NCBI GenBank assembly: GCA_910589395.1
Contig: CAJUTL010000006.1
Location: 1 to 64,000, forward strand
DNA from: an uncultured Oscillospiraceae bacterium
GTDB taxonomy: Bacteria; Bacillota_A; Clostridia; Oscillospirales; Acutalibacteraceae
Direction: 5' to 3'
DNA: 64,000 nucleotides
Made by a program: the position numbers and the translations under genes. The notes beneath the pieces were generated by a model, which saw only the letters and a program-made list of their open reading frames with translations, did no database searches and was not told the DNA's origin. The number at the start of each line of letters is the position of its first letter. The stretch's first letter is position 1. This document shows, in pieces, positions 17,280 to 24,894 of this stretch.

Positions 17280-18221
17280 ATGACAGAAAAAGCAGTTCGA
17301 AGGAAAAAGCCTTTTTGGGCAAAGCTGAAACAATATTGGCCGCTTTACGCGATGCTGATCCCCGGTCTTATCTATTTGATCATCAATAACTACCTTCCCA
17401 TGGCGGGACTGACCATCGCGTTTAAGAAAGTCAATTACGCGGTAGGGATTTTCAACAGCCCCTGGACAGGCCTTGATAATTTCACCTTTATTTTCGCCAC
17501 AAAAGACGCGTTTATCATGTTCCGCAATACAATCCTTTACAACCTGGCATTCATTGTGCTGGGAAATGTGTTCGGGCTGCTGGTGGCGATCGCTCTGGAT
17601 ACGGTGAAGAACCGCTTTTTCAAAAATATGTCCCAGGTGATCATCCTGGTGCCCTACCTTCTTTCCATTGTGATCGTAACCTATATCGTATTTGCCTTTC
17701 TGAGTCCCAGCAATGGCTTTATCAACAACTCCATTCTGGCTCCGCTGGGAATGGGAAAGGTGGAATGGTATAACGACCCGAAGCCATGGCCCATTATTCT
17801 GACCATTGTGTACATCTGGATGTCCTTCGGATATACCTCGATCCTGTACTATTCCACCCTGATCGGGATCGATAAAACCATGTACGAGGCCGCCGTGATC
17901 GATGGGGCCGGTATTTGGAAGCAGATCCTGTACGTCACGCTTCCCTGCATGAAAAAGACCATTATTATTCTGATGATCCTGGCCATTGGGCGGATCTGCT
18001 ACTCAGATTTCGGCCTGTTTTACCAGGTGCCCATGCACAGCGGTATGCTCTACAGCACCACCCAGACCATTGATACCTTCGTGTACCGGGCCCTTCTGGA
18101 GCAAAACAGCATCGGCAGAAGCGCGGCGGCGGGATTCTTCCAGTCGGTCCTGGGCTTTGTGCTGGTGATGACCGCCAACGGGATCGTCAGTAAGCTGGAT
18201 AAAGAAAGCGCGCTCATTTAA
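17280..18221 (+). CDS. Sugar ABC transporter permease, LplB/YteP type
   Basis: A 313-residue permease with six membrane helices. The opening KLKQYWPLYAMLIPGLIYLIINNYLPMAGLTIAFK is typical of LplB-type oligosaccharide permeases. The EAA loop that binds the ATPase reads YEAAVIDGAGIWKQILYVTLPCM at about 200-222. ATG 17280 has GGGAGGGG upstream and lies about 30 bases after the -10. No ATPase gene is in the cluster; these systems usually share a genomic MsmX-type ATPase. It is followed after 17 bases by the partner permease. Confidence 0.88.
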   Translation: MTEKAVRRKKPFWAKLKQYWPLYAMLIPGLIYLIINNYLPMAGLTIAFKKVNYAVGIFNSPWTGLDNFTFIFATKDAFIMFRNTILYNLAFIVLGNVFGLLVAIALDTVKNRFFKNMSQVIILVPYLLSIVIVTYIVFAFLSPSNGFINNSILAPLGMGKVEWYNDPKPWPIILTIVYIWMSFGYTSILYYSTLIGIDKTMYEAAVIDGAGIWKQILYVTLPCMKKTIIILMILAIGRICYSDFGLFYQVPMHSGMLYSTTQTIDTFVYRALLEQNSIGRSAAAGFFQSVLGFVLVMTANGIVSKLDKESALI

Positions 18222-18238
18222 GAAAGGGGGAGCCCGGC

Positions 18239-19126
18239 ATGATCGTAAAAAATAAAGCCTTCAGCGCGGCCGCCTATCTTTTTATCGGTGTGCTGATCCT
18301 GATGTGCATCATTCCCTTTTGGCTGCTCATCGTCAGCTCGCTGACGCCGGAATCAGAGCTTTTGCTTCACGGTTATTCTCTGGTTCCCAGGGAATTTACG
18401 CTGGATACCTATCGCTATCTGTGGTCCTCCAAGGACGGGGTATTGCACGCTTACCTGATGAGCGTGATCATCGCGGTGATCGGCGTCAGCACTAATGTGA
18501 TACTGACCACGCTGTTTGCCTATCCTCTTTCCCGCAGGGACCTGCCCGGGCGGCAGATCATTTCGGTCGTTCTGTTTATCACTATGCTGTTTAACGGCGG
18601 CCTGGTTCCCACGTATCTGATCTATACGCAGCTTTTCCATTTGAAGGATACGCTGGCGGGTATGATCGTTCCCGGGCTTTTGATGAACGCGTTCCATATT
18701 ATCATGATGAGGACCTACATCAATTCCAACATTTCCGATGAGATCCTGGAAGCGGCAAAGATCGACGGCGCCAGCGAATTCCGGTGCCTGTGGTCTGTTG
18801 TTCTTCCGCTGAGTAAGCCGATCTTGGGAACACTGGCGCTGATGACCTTTATCGCCTATTGGAACAACTGGACCAACGGCATTTATTATGTGCAGCAGCG
18901 GATTGACCTGCACGGTATTCAAAATTACCTGAAGCGGGTCATGGACAGCGCCACCGTCATGCAGCAGCAGATCGCCCGGGGAATGAATGTGGACGCCAGC
19001 CAGGTGCCTACCACCGGTATTCGTATGGCGCTGGCGGTAGTGGCGGTGATCCCGGTGATTTTGGTTTATCCCTTCTTCCAGAAATCCTTTGTAAAGGGGA
19101 TCACGCTGGGTTCCGTGAAGGGATAA
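18239..19126 (+). CDS. Sugar ABC transporter permease, YtcP/LplC type
   Basis: A 295-residue partner permease with six membrane helices, the MFNGGLVPTYLIY segment and the EAA loop LEAAKIDGASEFRCLWSVVLPLSKPIL characteristic of MalG/YtcP proteins, ending FVKGITLGSVKG. With the upstream LplB-type permease it forms the membrane pore. AAAGGGGGAG lies before ATG 18239. The downstream hairpins separate it from the substrate-binding lipoprotein of the same operon. Confidence 0.88.
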   Translation: MIVKNKAFSAAAYLFIGVLILMCIIPFWLLIVSSLTPESELLLHGYSLVPREFTLDTYRYLWSSKDGVLHAYLMSVIIAVIGVSTNVILTTLFAYPLSRRDLPGRQIISVVLFITMLFNGGLVPTYLIYTQLFHLKDTLAGMIVPGLLMNAFHIIMMRTYINSNISDEILEAAKIDGASEFRCLWSVVLPLSKPILGTLALMTFIAYWNNWTNGIYYVQQRIDLHGIQNYLKRVMDSATVMQQQIARGMNVDASQVPTTGIRMALAVVAVIPVILVYPFFQKSFVKGITLGSVKG

Positions 19127-19137
19127 ACATGGAGTTG

Positions 19138-19197
19138 TCCGCCAGCTTGCGGCGGAGGGAATGAAAGGGGCTTTAATGATACAAACTCTGTATCATT
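19138..19197 (+). promoter_or_regulatory. Two hairpins between permease and binding-protein genes
   Basis: TCCGCC/GGCGGA (19138-19156) and a perfect 9-bp stem AATGATACA/TGTATCATT (19175-19183, 19189-19197). Such structures often stabilise the downstream mRNA so that the binding protein is made in excess; that role is inferred. Confidence 0.5.
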
Positions 19198-19231
19198 GAA
19201 ATATTACAAAGCAACAGGAGGAAATAAAGCT

Positions 19232-20794
19232 ATGAAAAAGGTACTTGCAATGCTGTTGGTGCTGGCTCTGGTCCTGGCCTGCGCGGGCTGCGGCGGCGAT
19301 AAGCCCGGCACAGGCTCCAGCAAAGTGGAGAGCACGCCCAAAAGCAGCGCTCCCGAAAGCAGCAAAACATCTGTAGAGGACGAGGAGTACCCCGTGCTGC
19401 GCTTCAATATGAACAGCATGAACGGTGATCCCCGCTCCAAGGAAAAGGAAGTCATGGACGCGATCAACGCTATCCTTCGGGAAAAAGCTCATGCGGAGAT
19501 CGAACCGGTTTGGGTCACCTTCGGCACCATGCAGGAGCAGTTGAACCTGCTGCTGACAGGCGGCGATGATTCCCTGGATTTCTTCTCTTCTTTCTGGTAT
19601 CAGCCTCTGGGCAATCTGGTCACAAACGGCCAGGTAGCTCCCCTGGATGATCTGCTGGAGGAGTACGGCCAGGAGACCAAGGCTCTTTTCGGCGACGGCA
19701 ATGAAGCGATCCTGGACTGCGGCAGAGTAGGCAGCCAGCTCTATGGTATTCCCACCATCACAGCATGGACGGCTCCCAATATCTATTTCTGCCAGAAAGC
19801 CGATTCCGACGCCGCCAATATTGATTGGAGCACTGTGACAGATCTGGATTCTCTGACCACAGCCATGATCGCCATGAAGAAGGCGAACCCGGATCACTAC
19901 TATATCCCCGGTTCCACAGAGCCCTACTGGATCCCCAAGGGGATCGACTACCTGGGAGACCAGAACTATCTGGGCGTTCTGACCGATCCGGAGAACAGCT
20001 CCACGGTAGAGAACTACTATGAATCCGAGTATTTCCTGAATATCATGGAGAATGTAAAGCTCTGGCAGCAGAACGACATCATTTCTCCCGATCCCATGAG
20101 CAACTCCAGCGCTACACTGCAGAGCATGCAGACTGGTCTGACTTCCGGCACCACCGGCTACAACTGGAGCGCCGCGGAATTCCTGTATGAGGCCAATGTG
20201 GCTCAGACCTACGGCGGCGAAGTGGTCGGTACGGAAATCAGCCCCAGCTATATCACTACCGGAAACGTGACCACCTATCTGTGGCACATCACTCCCTTCT
20301 GCAAAAATCCCGACGCCGCCATGCGCGTTCTCAATTTGCTGTATACCGATCCCGAGGTAGCCGCTTTGTTCCAATATGGCGTGGAGGGCGTTACCTATCA
20401 GCTGAACGACGGCGTAGCCTCCTATTTGGACGGAGAGAACGGCGCCACCGCCGGTTGGACCGGTGAAAAGAGCTATGTGGTCCCCAACGGCACCATCGTT
20501 CCCGTGTGGGATAACCAGTCTGTAGACGTAAACGAGCAGGTGGCGGAGAGCAACAAGAACGCCGCGAAATCCATCGCCCTTGGCTTTACCTGCAACATGG
20601 AGCCCGTGGCAGATCAGGTTGCAGCCTGCGCCAATGTGATCGCACAGTATTACACTCCCCTAATGAACGGCGTGGTGGATATCGACGAAGTGCTGCCTGT
20701 GTTCCAGCAGGCGCTGCACGACGCGGGCATCGATGACATCATCAAGTGCAAGCAGGAGCAGCTGGACGAGTGGCTCCAGAACAAAAACGGTTGA
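19232..20794 (+). CDS. Extracellular sugar-binding lipoprotein (YtcQ/LplA-like)
   Basis: A 520-residue lipoprotein. A signal peptide MKKVLAMLLVLALVLACAGC carries the lipobox cysteine, followed by a Gly/Ser/Pro-rich linker (GSSKVESTPKSS) to about residue 48 and then a type I solute-binding fold of the large LplA/YtcQ kind (FWYQPLGNLVTNGQVAPLDDLLEEYG, YGIPTITAW, WHITPFCKNPDAAMRVLNLLYTDPEV). It presents an oligosaccharide to the two upstream permeases. CAGGAGG precedes ATG 19232. Length and order (permease, permease, binding protein) are standard for these Clostridia systems. The ligand is unknown but should relate to the surrounding esterases and phosphorylase. Confidence 0.88.
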   Translation: MKKVLAMLLVLALVLACAGCGGDKPGTGSSKVESTPKSSAPESSKTSVEDEEYPVLRFNMNSMNGDPRSKEKEVMDAINAILREKAHAEIEPVWVTFGTMQEQLNLLLTGGDDSLDFFSSFWYQPLGNLVTNGQVAPLDDLLEEYGQETKALFGDGNEAILDCGRVGSQLYGIPTITAWTAPNIYFCQKADSDAANIDWSTVTDLDSLTTAMIAMKKANPDHYYIPGSTEPYWIPKGIDYLGDQNYLGVLTDPENSSTVENYYESEYFLNIMENVKLWQQNDIISPDPMSNSSATLQSMQTGLTSGTTGYNWSAAEFLYEANVAQTYGGEVVGTEISPSYITTGNVTTYLWHITPFCKNPDAAMRVLNLLYTDPEVAALFQYGVEGVTYQLNDGVASYLDGENGATAGWTGEKSYVVPNGTIVPVWDNQSVDVNEQVAESNKNAAKSIALGFTCNMEPVADQVAACANVIAQYYTPLMNGVVDIDEVLPVFQQALHDAGIDDIIKCKQEQLDEWLQNKNG

Positions 20795-20830
20795 GTTCGT
20801 ATCAAATTTTGCCATATCAGAGTTAGGGAC

Positions 20831-20860
20831 AAAGCCCGGGAGCGAAAGCCCCCGGGCTTT
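20831..20860 (+). terminator. Terminator of the sugar ABC operon
   Basis: AAAGCCCGGG (20831-20840) pairs perfectly with CCCGGGCTTT (20851-20860). The T-tract is weak, but the position before a new promoter supports termination. Confidence 0.65.
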
Positions 20861-20892
20861 GCCTCAAAAAAGGGAAAAAGCCGGCGCGAAAG

Positions 20893-20921
20893 TTGACACT
20901 CCCGGGCCGGAAAGCTATACT
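20893..20921 (+). promoter_or_regulatory. Strong promoter of the kinase/phosphorylase operon
   Basis: Consensus -35 TTGACA at 20893-20898 and TATACT at 20916-20921 with a 17-base spacer. Confidence 0.8.
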
Positions 20922-20994
20922 GAAAGCAATGCCATGCCGGATCAAAAAGCAGGGCGGCTTTTCAGGAACACATTGTATCAAAGGAGGAGCTTCT

Positions 20995-21951
20995 ATGGTC
21001 ACTACAGCAGTTGAGGCGATCGAAGCGGCTGAAAAAAGCTGGCAGCCGCCGGAGGTGCCTGAGGATATCCCTCAGGGCGATATGCCCGGAGATAAGGTGT
21101 GGATCGGGCCGCAGTCTATGGAAAAGGCAAAGGTGGCCTTCCGGGCGCTGCTGCCGCTTTTGAAGGAGATCATGCTTCCCAGAGAGTGCCAAAGGGCGGT
21201 GATCGCGGTGAGCGGGGGCAGCGGCGTGGGGAAAACCTGTGTGTCCGCGTTACTTACCTATTATTTCAACCAGATCGGTGTAAAGTCATATACCTTGTCA
21301 GGAGATAATTACCCCTGCAGGATCCCGGAGCAGAACGACGCGGAGCGGCTGCGCATTTTTCGGGAAGCCGGGGTGCGGGGCATGCTGGAGGCGCGGGCGT
21401 ATTCTCCCGAAACAGCGGCGCTTTTGAAAAAGCTGCAGGAAGAGGGGTTGGATCCCGATCCCGATCAGGCGGAGCGTTATCCCTTTTTGAAAAGCTATCA
21501 GGCTGCCGGGAGAAAGGCGCTTTCCGGATATCTCGGAACGGAGCTGGAGCAGGAGTATGGGCAGCTGGAGTCAGTGCTTACCGCGTTTCAAAACGGCGCC
21601 GGCCGCCTTTGGCTTCGCCGCCTGGGCCGGGACGATACCGCCCTGTGGTACGAGGAAAAGGATATGAGCGATACCTCCGTGCTTATTTTGGAATGGACGC
21701 ACGGCAACAGTGGAAAATTTCAGGGGGTGGATATTCCGGTGCTGCTGAACAGCACGCCGGCGGAAACCAGGGAATACAGGCTTTCCCGGGGACGGGATGC
21801 CAACGCTGACACGCCCTTTATCACCATGGTGCTGGAGCTGGAGCAGGAAAAGCTGGAGAAGAGAGCGGGTTTTGCAAAACTGATCCTTTCCAAATCCTGC
21901 GAGATATTGAGCTATGAGCAGTTCAAAGCACAGATGGACGGGAACAGGTGA
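20995..21951 (+). CDS. P-loop kinase of the uridine/phosphoribulokinase-like group
   Basis: A 318-residue protein. A Walker A motif GGSGVGKT occupies residues 74-81 after the strand AVIAVS, followed by a D-N-Y segment (LSGDNYPCRIPEQNDAERL) resembling the acceptor-binding loop of uridine kinase and phosphoribulokinase, and late by VLILEWTHGNSGKF, where this group has its base and lid. The first 65 residues are an extra helical segment. AAAGGAGGAG precedes ATG 20995. It is cotranscribed with a GH13_18 phosphorylase ten bases downstream, so a small sugar or sugar acid used or released by that enzyme is the likely acceptor; this is inference. Confidence 0.65.
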   Translation: MVTTAVEAIEAAEKSWQPPEVPEDIPQGDMPGDKVWIGPQSMEKAKVAFRALLPLLKEIMLPRECQRAVIAVSGGSGVGKTCVSALLTYYFNQIGVKSYTLSGDNYPCRIPEQNDAERLRIFREAGVRGMLEARAYSPETAALLKKLQEEGLDPDPDQAERYPFLKSYQAAGRKALSGYLGTELEQEYGQLESVLTAFQNGAGRLWLRRLGRDDTALWYEEKDMSDTSVLILEWTHGNSGKFQGVDIPVLLNSTPAETREYRLSRGRDANADTPFITMVLELEQEKLEKRAGFAKLILSKSCEILSYEQFKAQMDGNR

Positions 21952-21961
21952 GGTGGCTGAA

Positions 21962-23506
21962 ATGAAAAACAAAGTGAATTGGGGGCCGATGCTGAACGCC
22001 TACCCGGACAGCCTGGGCGGCACTCTCAGCGGTTCGGCGGATTTTTTGCGACGGCCTGAGGTGCGGGGCGCTTTTTCCACCTTCTATATTTTGCCCAGCC
22101 TGTTCCACACCGACCTGGATCGGGGTTTTTCCGTGATCGATTACGGGATAAACGGCGTGATCGCCAGGGAAGAAGACCTGGAAGCGCTGCGGGCCATGGG
22201 GATCAGCTTGAAGCTGGATTTCATTTTGAATCACCTTTCCGTGCAGTCGCCGCAGTTTCAGGACCTTTTGCGGTACGGGGAACGTTCCCGGTACCGGGAT
22301 TTTTTCCTTGACTGGAACGCCTTTTGGCAAGGGCACGGAACCATGACGGAGGAGGGCTATCTTCAGCCGGACGGCAAGCTTCTGGAAAACATGTTTTTCC
22401 GCAAGCCCGGTCTGCCCATTCTGATGGTGGAATTCGCGGACGGCGTGAAAAAGCCCTATTGGAATACCTTTTACCAGCAGGTCGATGTGGATGAAGCGGG
22501 GAAAAAGCATTACCTGGGGCAAATGGACCTGAATATCAAATCCCCCTTAGTGCGGGACTTTTACAGGCAGACCTTGAAAACGCTGGCCTCCTACGGCGCC
22601 GATATTGTCCGGCTGGACGCTTTTGCCTATGCACCGAAGGAGGTTGGCTCCCGGAATTTTCTGAACGACCCCGGAACCTGGGAGCTTCTGGAGGAGATCA
22701 CAAAGATGGCGGAACCTCATGGGGTGTCTCTGCTGCCGGAGATCCACGCGAGCTATGAAGAGGGGATCTACCGCACCATCGCCCAAAAGGGCTATCTGGT
22801 GTACGATTTCTTTCTGCCGGGGCTGGTTCTGGACGCCTTTGAGGAGAAATCCGCTGAAATGCTGGTGAAATGGGCCTGTGAAGTGATCGACAGCGGAATG
22901 CGTACCGTAAATATGCTGGGCTGTCACGATGGCATTCCGCTTTTGGATCTGAAGGGGCTTCTGCCGGAGGAGCGGATCCAGGCATTGATCCAAACACTAG
23001 TGGCAAGAGGCGGCTTTGTGAAGGATCTCCATGGGGCGAAAAATGTGTATTACCAGGTGAACGCCACCTATTACAGCGCCCTGGGCGAGGAGGATCGGAA
23101 GCTGGCGCTTGCAAGGGCGATCCAGCTCTTTATGCCCGGGAAGCCTCAGGTATGGTATCTGGACCTGTTTGCGGGGAAAAACGACTGTGAAGCTATGAAA
23201 CGCGCTGGAGCCGGCGGGCATAAGGAAATCAACCGTACCAATCTGACAGAGCGGGACGTGCGGGAGGGCCTTCAAAAGCCGGTGGTGCAAAAGCAGCTTC
23301 AGCTCCTGCGGCTGCGGGCAAATTGCCCGGCTTTCCACCCGGAAGCGGAAATTTCAGCAAAAGCGGCGGGAAGCGGCCTTACCCTTTGCTGGCGTTACGC
23401 CGGACAGGAGGCGCTGCTGGAGGCCGATTTGGAAAGCTGCTCTTTCCGTGCGGTCACACGGAATTCCGCGGGACAAGAGGAGCTCTGCGTTGTCAGCGAA
23501 TGTTAG
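21962..23506 (+). CDS. Sucrose-phosphorylase-like enzyme, GH13 subfamily 18
   Basis: A 514-residue alpha-amylase-superfamily enzyme with the pattern of sucrose phosphorylases: TFYILPSLFHTDLDRGFSVIDY near the start, nucleophile Asp219 in DIVRLDAFAY, acid/base Glu260 in LLPEIHASY and transition-state Asp323 in GCHDGIP. The family splits sucrose, sucrose 6'-phosphate or glucosylglycerate with phosphate to give alpha-glucose 1-phosphate. The acceptor-site loop (YWNTFYQQVDVDEAGKKHYL) is not one I can assign to a substrate. Start 21962 follows GAGGTGG. No signal peptide, so it is a cytoplasmic enzyme acting after import. Confidence 0.82.
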   Translation: MKNKVNWGPMLNAYPDSLGGTLSGSADFLRRPEVRGAFSTFYILPSLFHTDLDRGFSVIDYGINGVIAREEDLEALRAMGISLKLDFILNHLSVQSPQFQDLLRYGERSRYRDFFLDWNAFWQGHGTMTEEGYLQPDGKLLENMFFRKPGLPILMVEFADGVKKPYWNTFYQQVDVDEAGKKHYLGQMDLNIKSPLVRDFYRQTLKTLASYGADIVRLDAFAYAPKEVGSRNFLNDPGTWELLEEITKMAEPHGVSLLPEIHASYEEGIYRTIAQKGYLVYDFFLPGLVLDAFEEKSAEMLVKWACEVIDSGMRTVNMLGCHDGIPLLDLKGLLPEERIQALIQTLVARGGFVKDLHGAKNVYYQVNATYYSALGEEDRKLALARAIQLFMPGKPQVWYLDLFAGKNDCEAMKRAGAGGHKEINRTNLTERDVREGLQKPVVQKQLQLLRLRANCPAFHPEAEISAKAAGSGLTLCWRYAGQEALLEADLESCSFRAVTRNSAGQEELCVVSEC

Positions 23507-23805
23507 CAGTCAGCTAGCAGTTAGTTGTTAGTTACTAGTTGTTAGAGAAGGGAAAATCTCCTTCTCTATCATTCTTATACCCTTTCTAACAACTAATATC
23601 TAACAACTCTAAAGCGTGAACCCGTCACGCTTTGCGGCAGCTTTGCCGCCTGGCCGCAAAATCGACTATCTCTTTCGTGGCGAGGCAGGATTTTTTGTTG
23701 TTTTGACGAAATGCGTATTTTCCCCTTGCGCGACCTTCTCAAATAAGTTATGATAAGCTATTGAGAAGAAAAGAGATCCTTTGATGGAAAAAGGAGTGAA
23801 AGCGC
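23507..23805. other. Intergenic region with terminator hairpins and carA promoter
   Basis: A TTAG-rich inverted repeat (GTTAGTTACTAGTTGTTAGAG against CTTTCTAACAACTAATATC) spans about 23525-23605. Two hairpins follow: AAAGCGTGA/TCACGCTTT (23611-23633) and GCGGCA/TGCCGC (23634-23649). No gene seen. Confidence 0.55.
23726..23754 (+). promoter_or_regulatory. Promoter of carA
   Basis: TTGCGC at 23726-23731 and TATGAT at 23749-23754, spacer 17. The -35 hexamer TTGCGC is the same as the one before guaA. No uracil- or arginine-responsive leader structure was recognised. Confidence 0.5.
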
Positions 23806-24891
23806 ATGGCGAAAACAGGCTATCTTGTACTGGAAAACGGAAAGGTATTCCGTGGAGAACGCTTCGGCGCGCCGGGAGAGGTGACTGCTGAGGTGGTTTT
23901 CACCACCGGCATGACAGGGTATTTGGAAACGCTGACGGATCCCAGCTATTGGGGACAGATGGTGGTGCAGACGTTTCCGCTCATCGGCAATTACGGGGTC
24001 ATTCCCGCCGATTTTGAAAGCGGCAGCATCGGCCCCAGGGCCTATATTGTAAAGCATTGGTGCCAAGAGCCTTCCAATTTCCGTTCGGAGGGCGATCTTG
24101 ACACCTTTTTTCTGGAAAAAAACGTGACGGGTCTTTCCGGCATCGACACCCGTTCCCTGACAAAGATCCTGCGGGAGCGGGGCGTGATGAACGGTGTGAT
24201 CACAGATCACCCGGAGCAGGTGGATCTGGAAGCCCTGAAGGCCTACCGCGTCACCGGTGCAGTGCGGGCGGCTTCCACCGGGGAGCGGTACGTGGAAATG
24301 CCGGAGGGCCAGGTGAAAAAGCGGATCGCCCTGCTGGACTTCGGCCTAAAAAAGAATATCTGGCGGGAGCTTGTAAAACGGGGAGCGAAGGTGACCGTTT
24401 GCCCCTGCGATACCACGGCGGCGGAGCTGAAGGAGCTGAGGTTGGACGGGATTATGTTAAGTAATGGACCCGGCGACCCCGCTGAAAATAAAGAAATTAT
24501 AGAAAACTTAAAAGAAATATGTAAACTTAAGATCCCCATTTTCGGTATCTGCCTGGGTCATCAGCTTCTGGCGTTGGCCCACGGCTTTCAAACGGAAAAG
24601 CTGAAATACGGCCATCGGGGGGCGAATCAGCCGGTCAAAAATCTGGAAAAGGACCGTGTCTACATCACCAGCCAAAACCACGGCTACGCAGTGATTTCCG
24701 AAAGCATTGATCCGGCGGTGGCCCGGGAACTCTTTGTGAACGTCAACGACAACACCTGCGAGGGGATCCGTTATTTGGACTGCCCCGCCTTTACCACCCA
24801 GTTCCACCCGGAGGCCTGCGCGGGCCCCCTGGATACCGCTCTGTTGTTCGATGAGTTTTTCGCCATGATGGAAGCAGGAAAAGGAGAATAA
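23806..24891 (+). CDS. carA: Carbamoyl-phosphate synthase, glutaminase subunit
   Basis: A 361-residue small subunit. The N-terminal CPSase_sm domain (LVLENGKVFRGERFGAPGEVTAEVVFTTGMTGY) is followed by a class I glutamine amidotransferase with nucleophile Cys in GICLGHQLLA and the His/Glu pair in TQFHPEACAGP. It releases ammonia from glutamine and channels it to CarB for carbamoyl phosphate, used in pyrimidine and arginine synthesis. AAGGAG precedes the ATG. The carB-dapF gene begins three bases after the stop, so the two subunits are cotranslated. Confidence 0.95.
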   Translation: MAKTGYLVLENGKVFRGERFGAPGEVTAEVVFTTGMTGYLETLTDPSYWGQMVVQTFPLIGNYGVIPADFESGSIGPRAYIVKHWCQEPSNFRSEGDLDTFFLEKNVTGLSGIDTRSLTKILRERGVMNGVITDHPEQVDLEALKAYRVTGAVRAASTGERYVEMPEGQVKKRIALLDFGLKKNIWRELVKRGAKVTVCPCDTTAAELKELRLDGIMLSNGPGDPAENKEIIENLKEICKLKIPIFGICLGHQLLALAHGFQTEKLKYGHRGANQPVKNLEKDRVYITSQNHGYAVISESIDPAVARELFVNVNDNTCEGIRYLDCPAFTTQFHPEACAGPLDTALLFDEFFAMMEAGKGE

Positions 24892-24894
24892 AGT

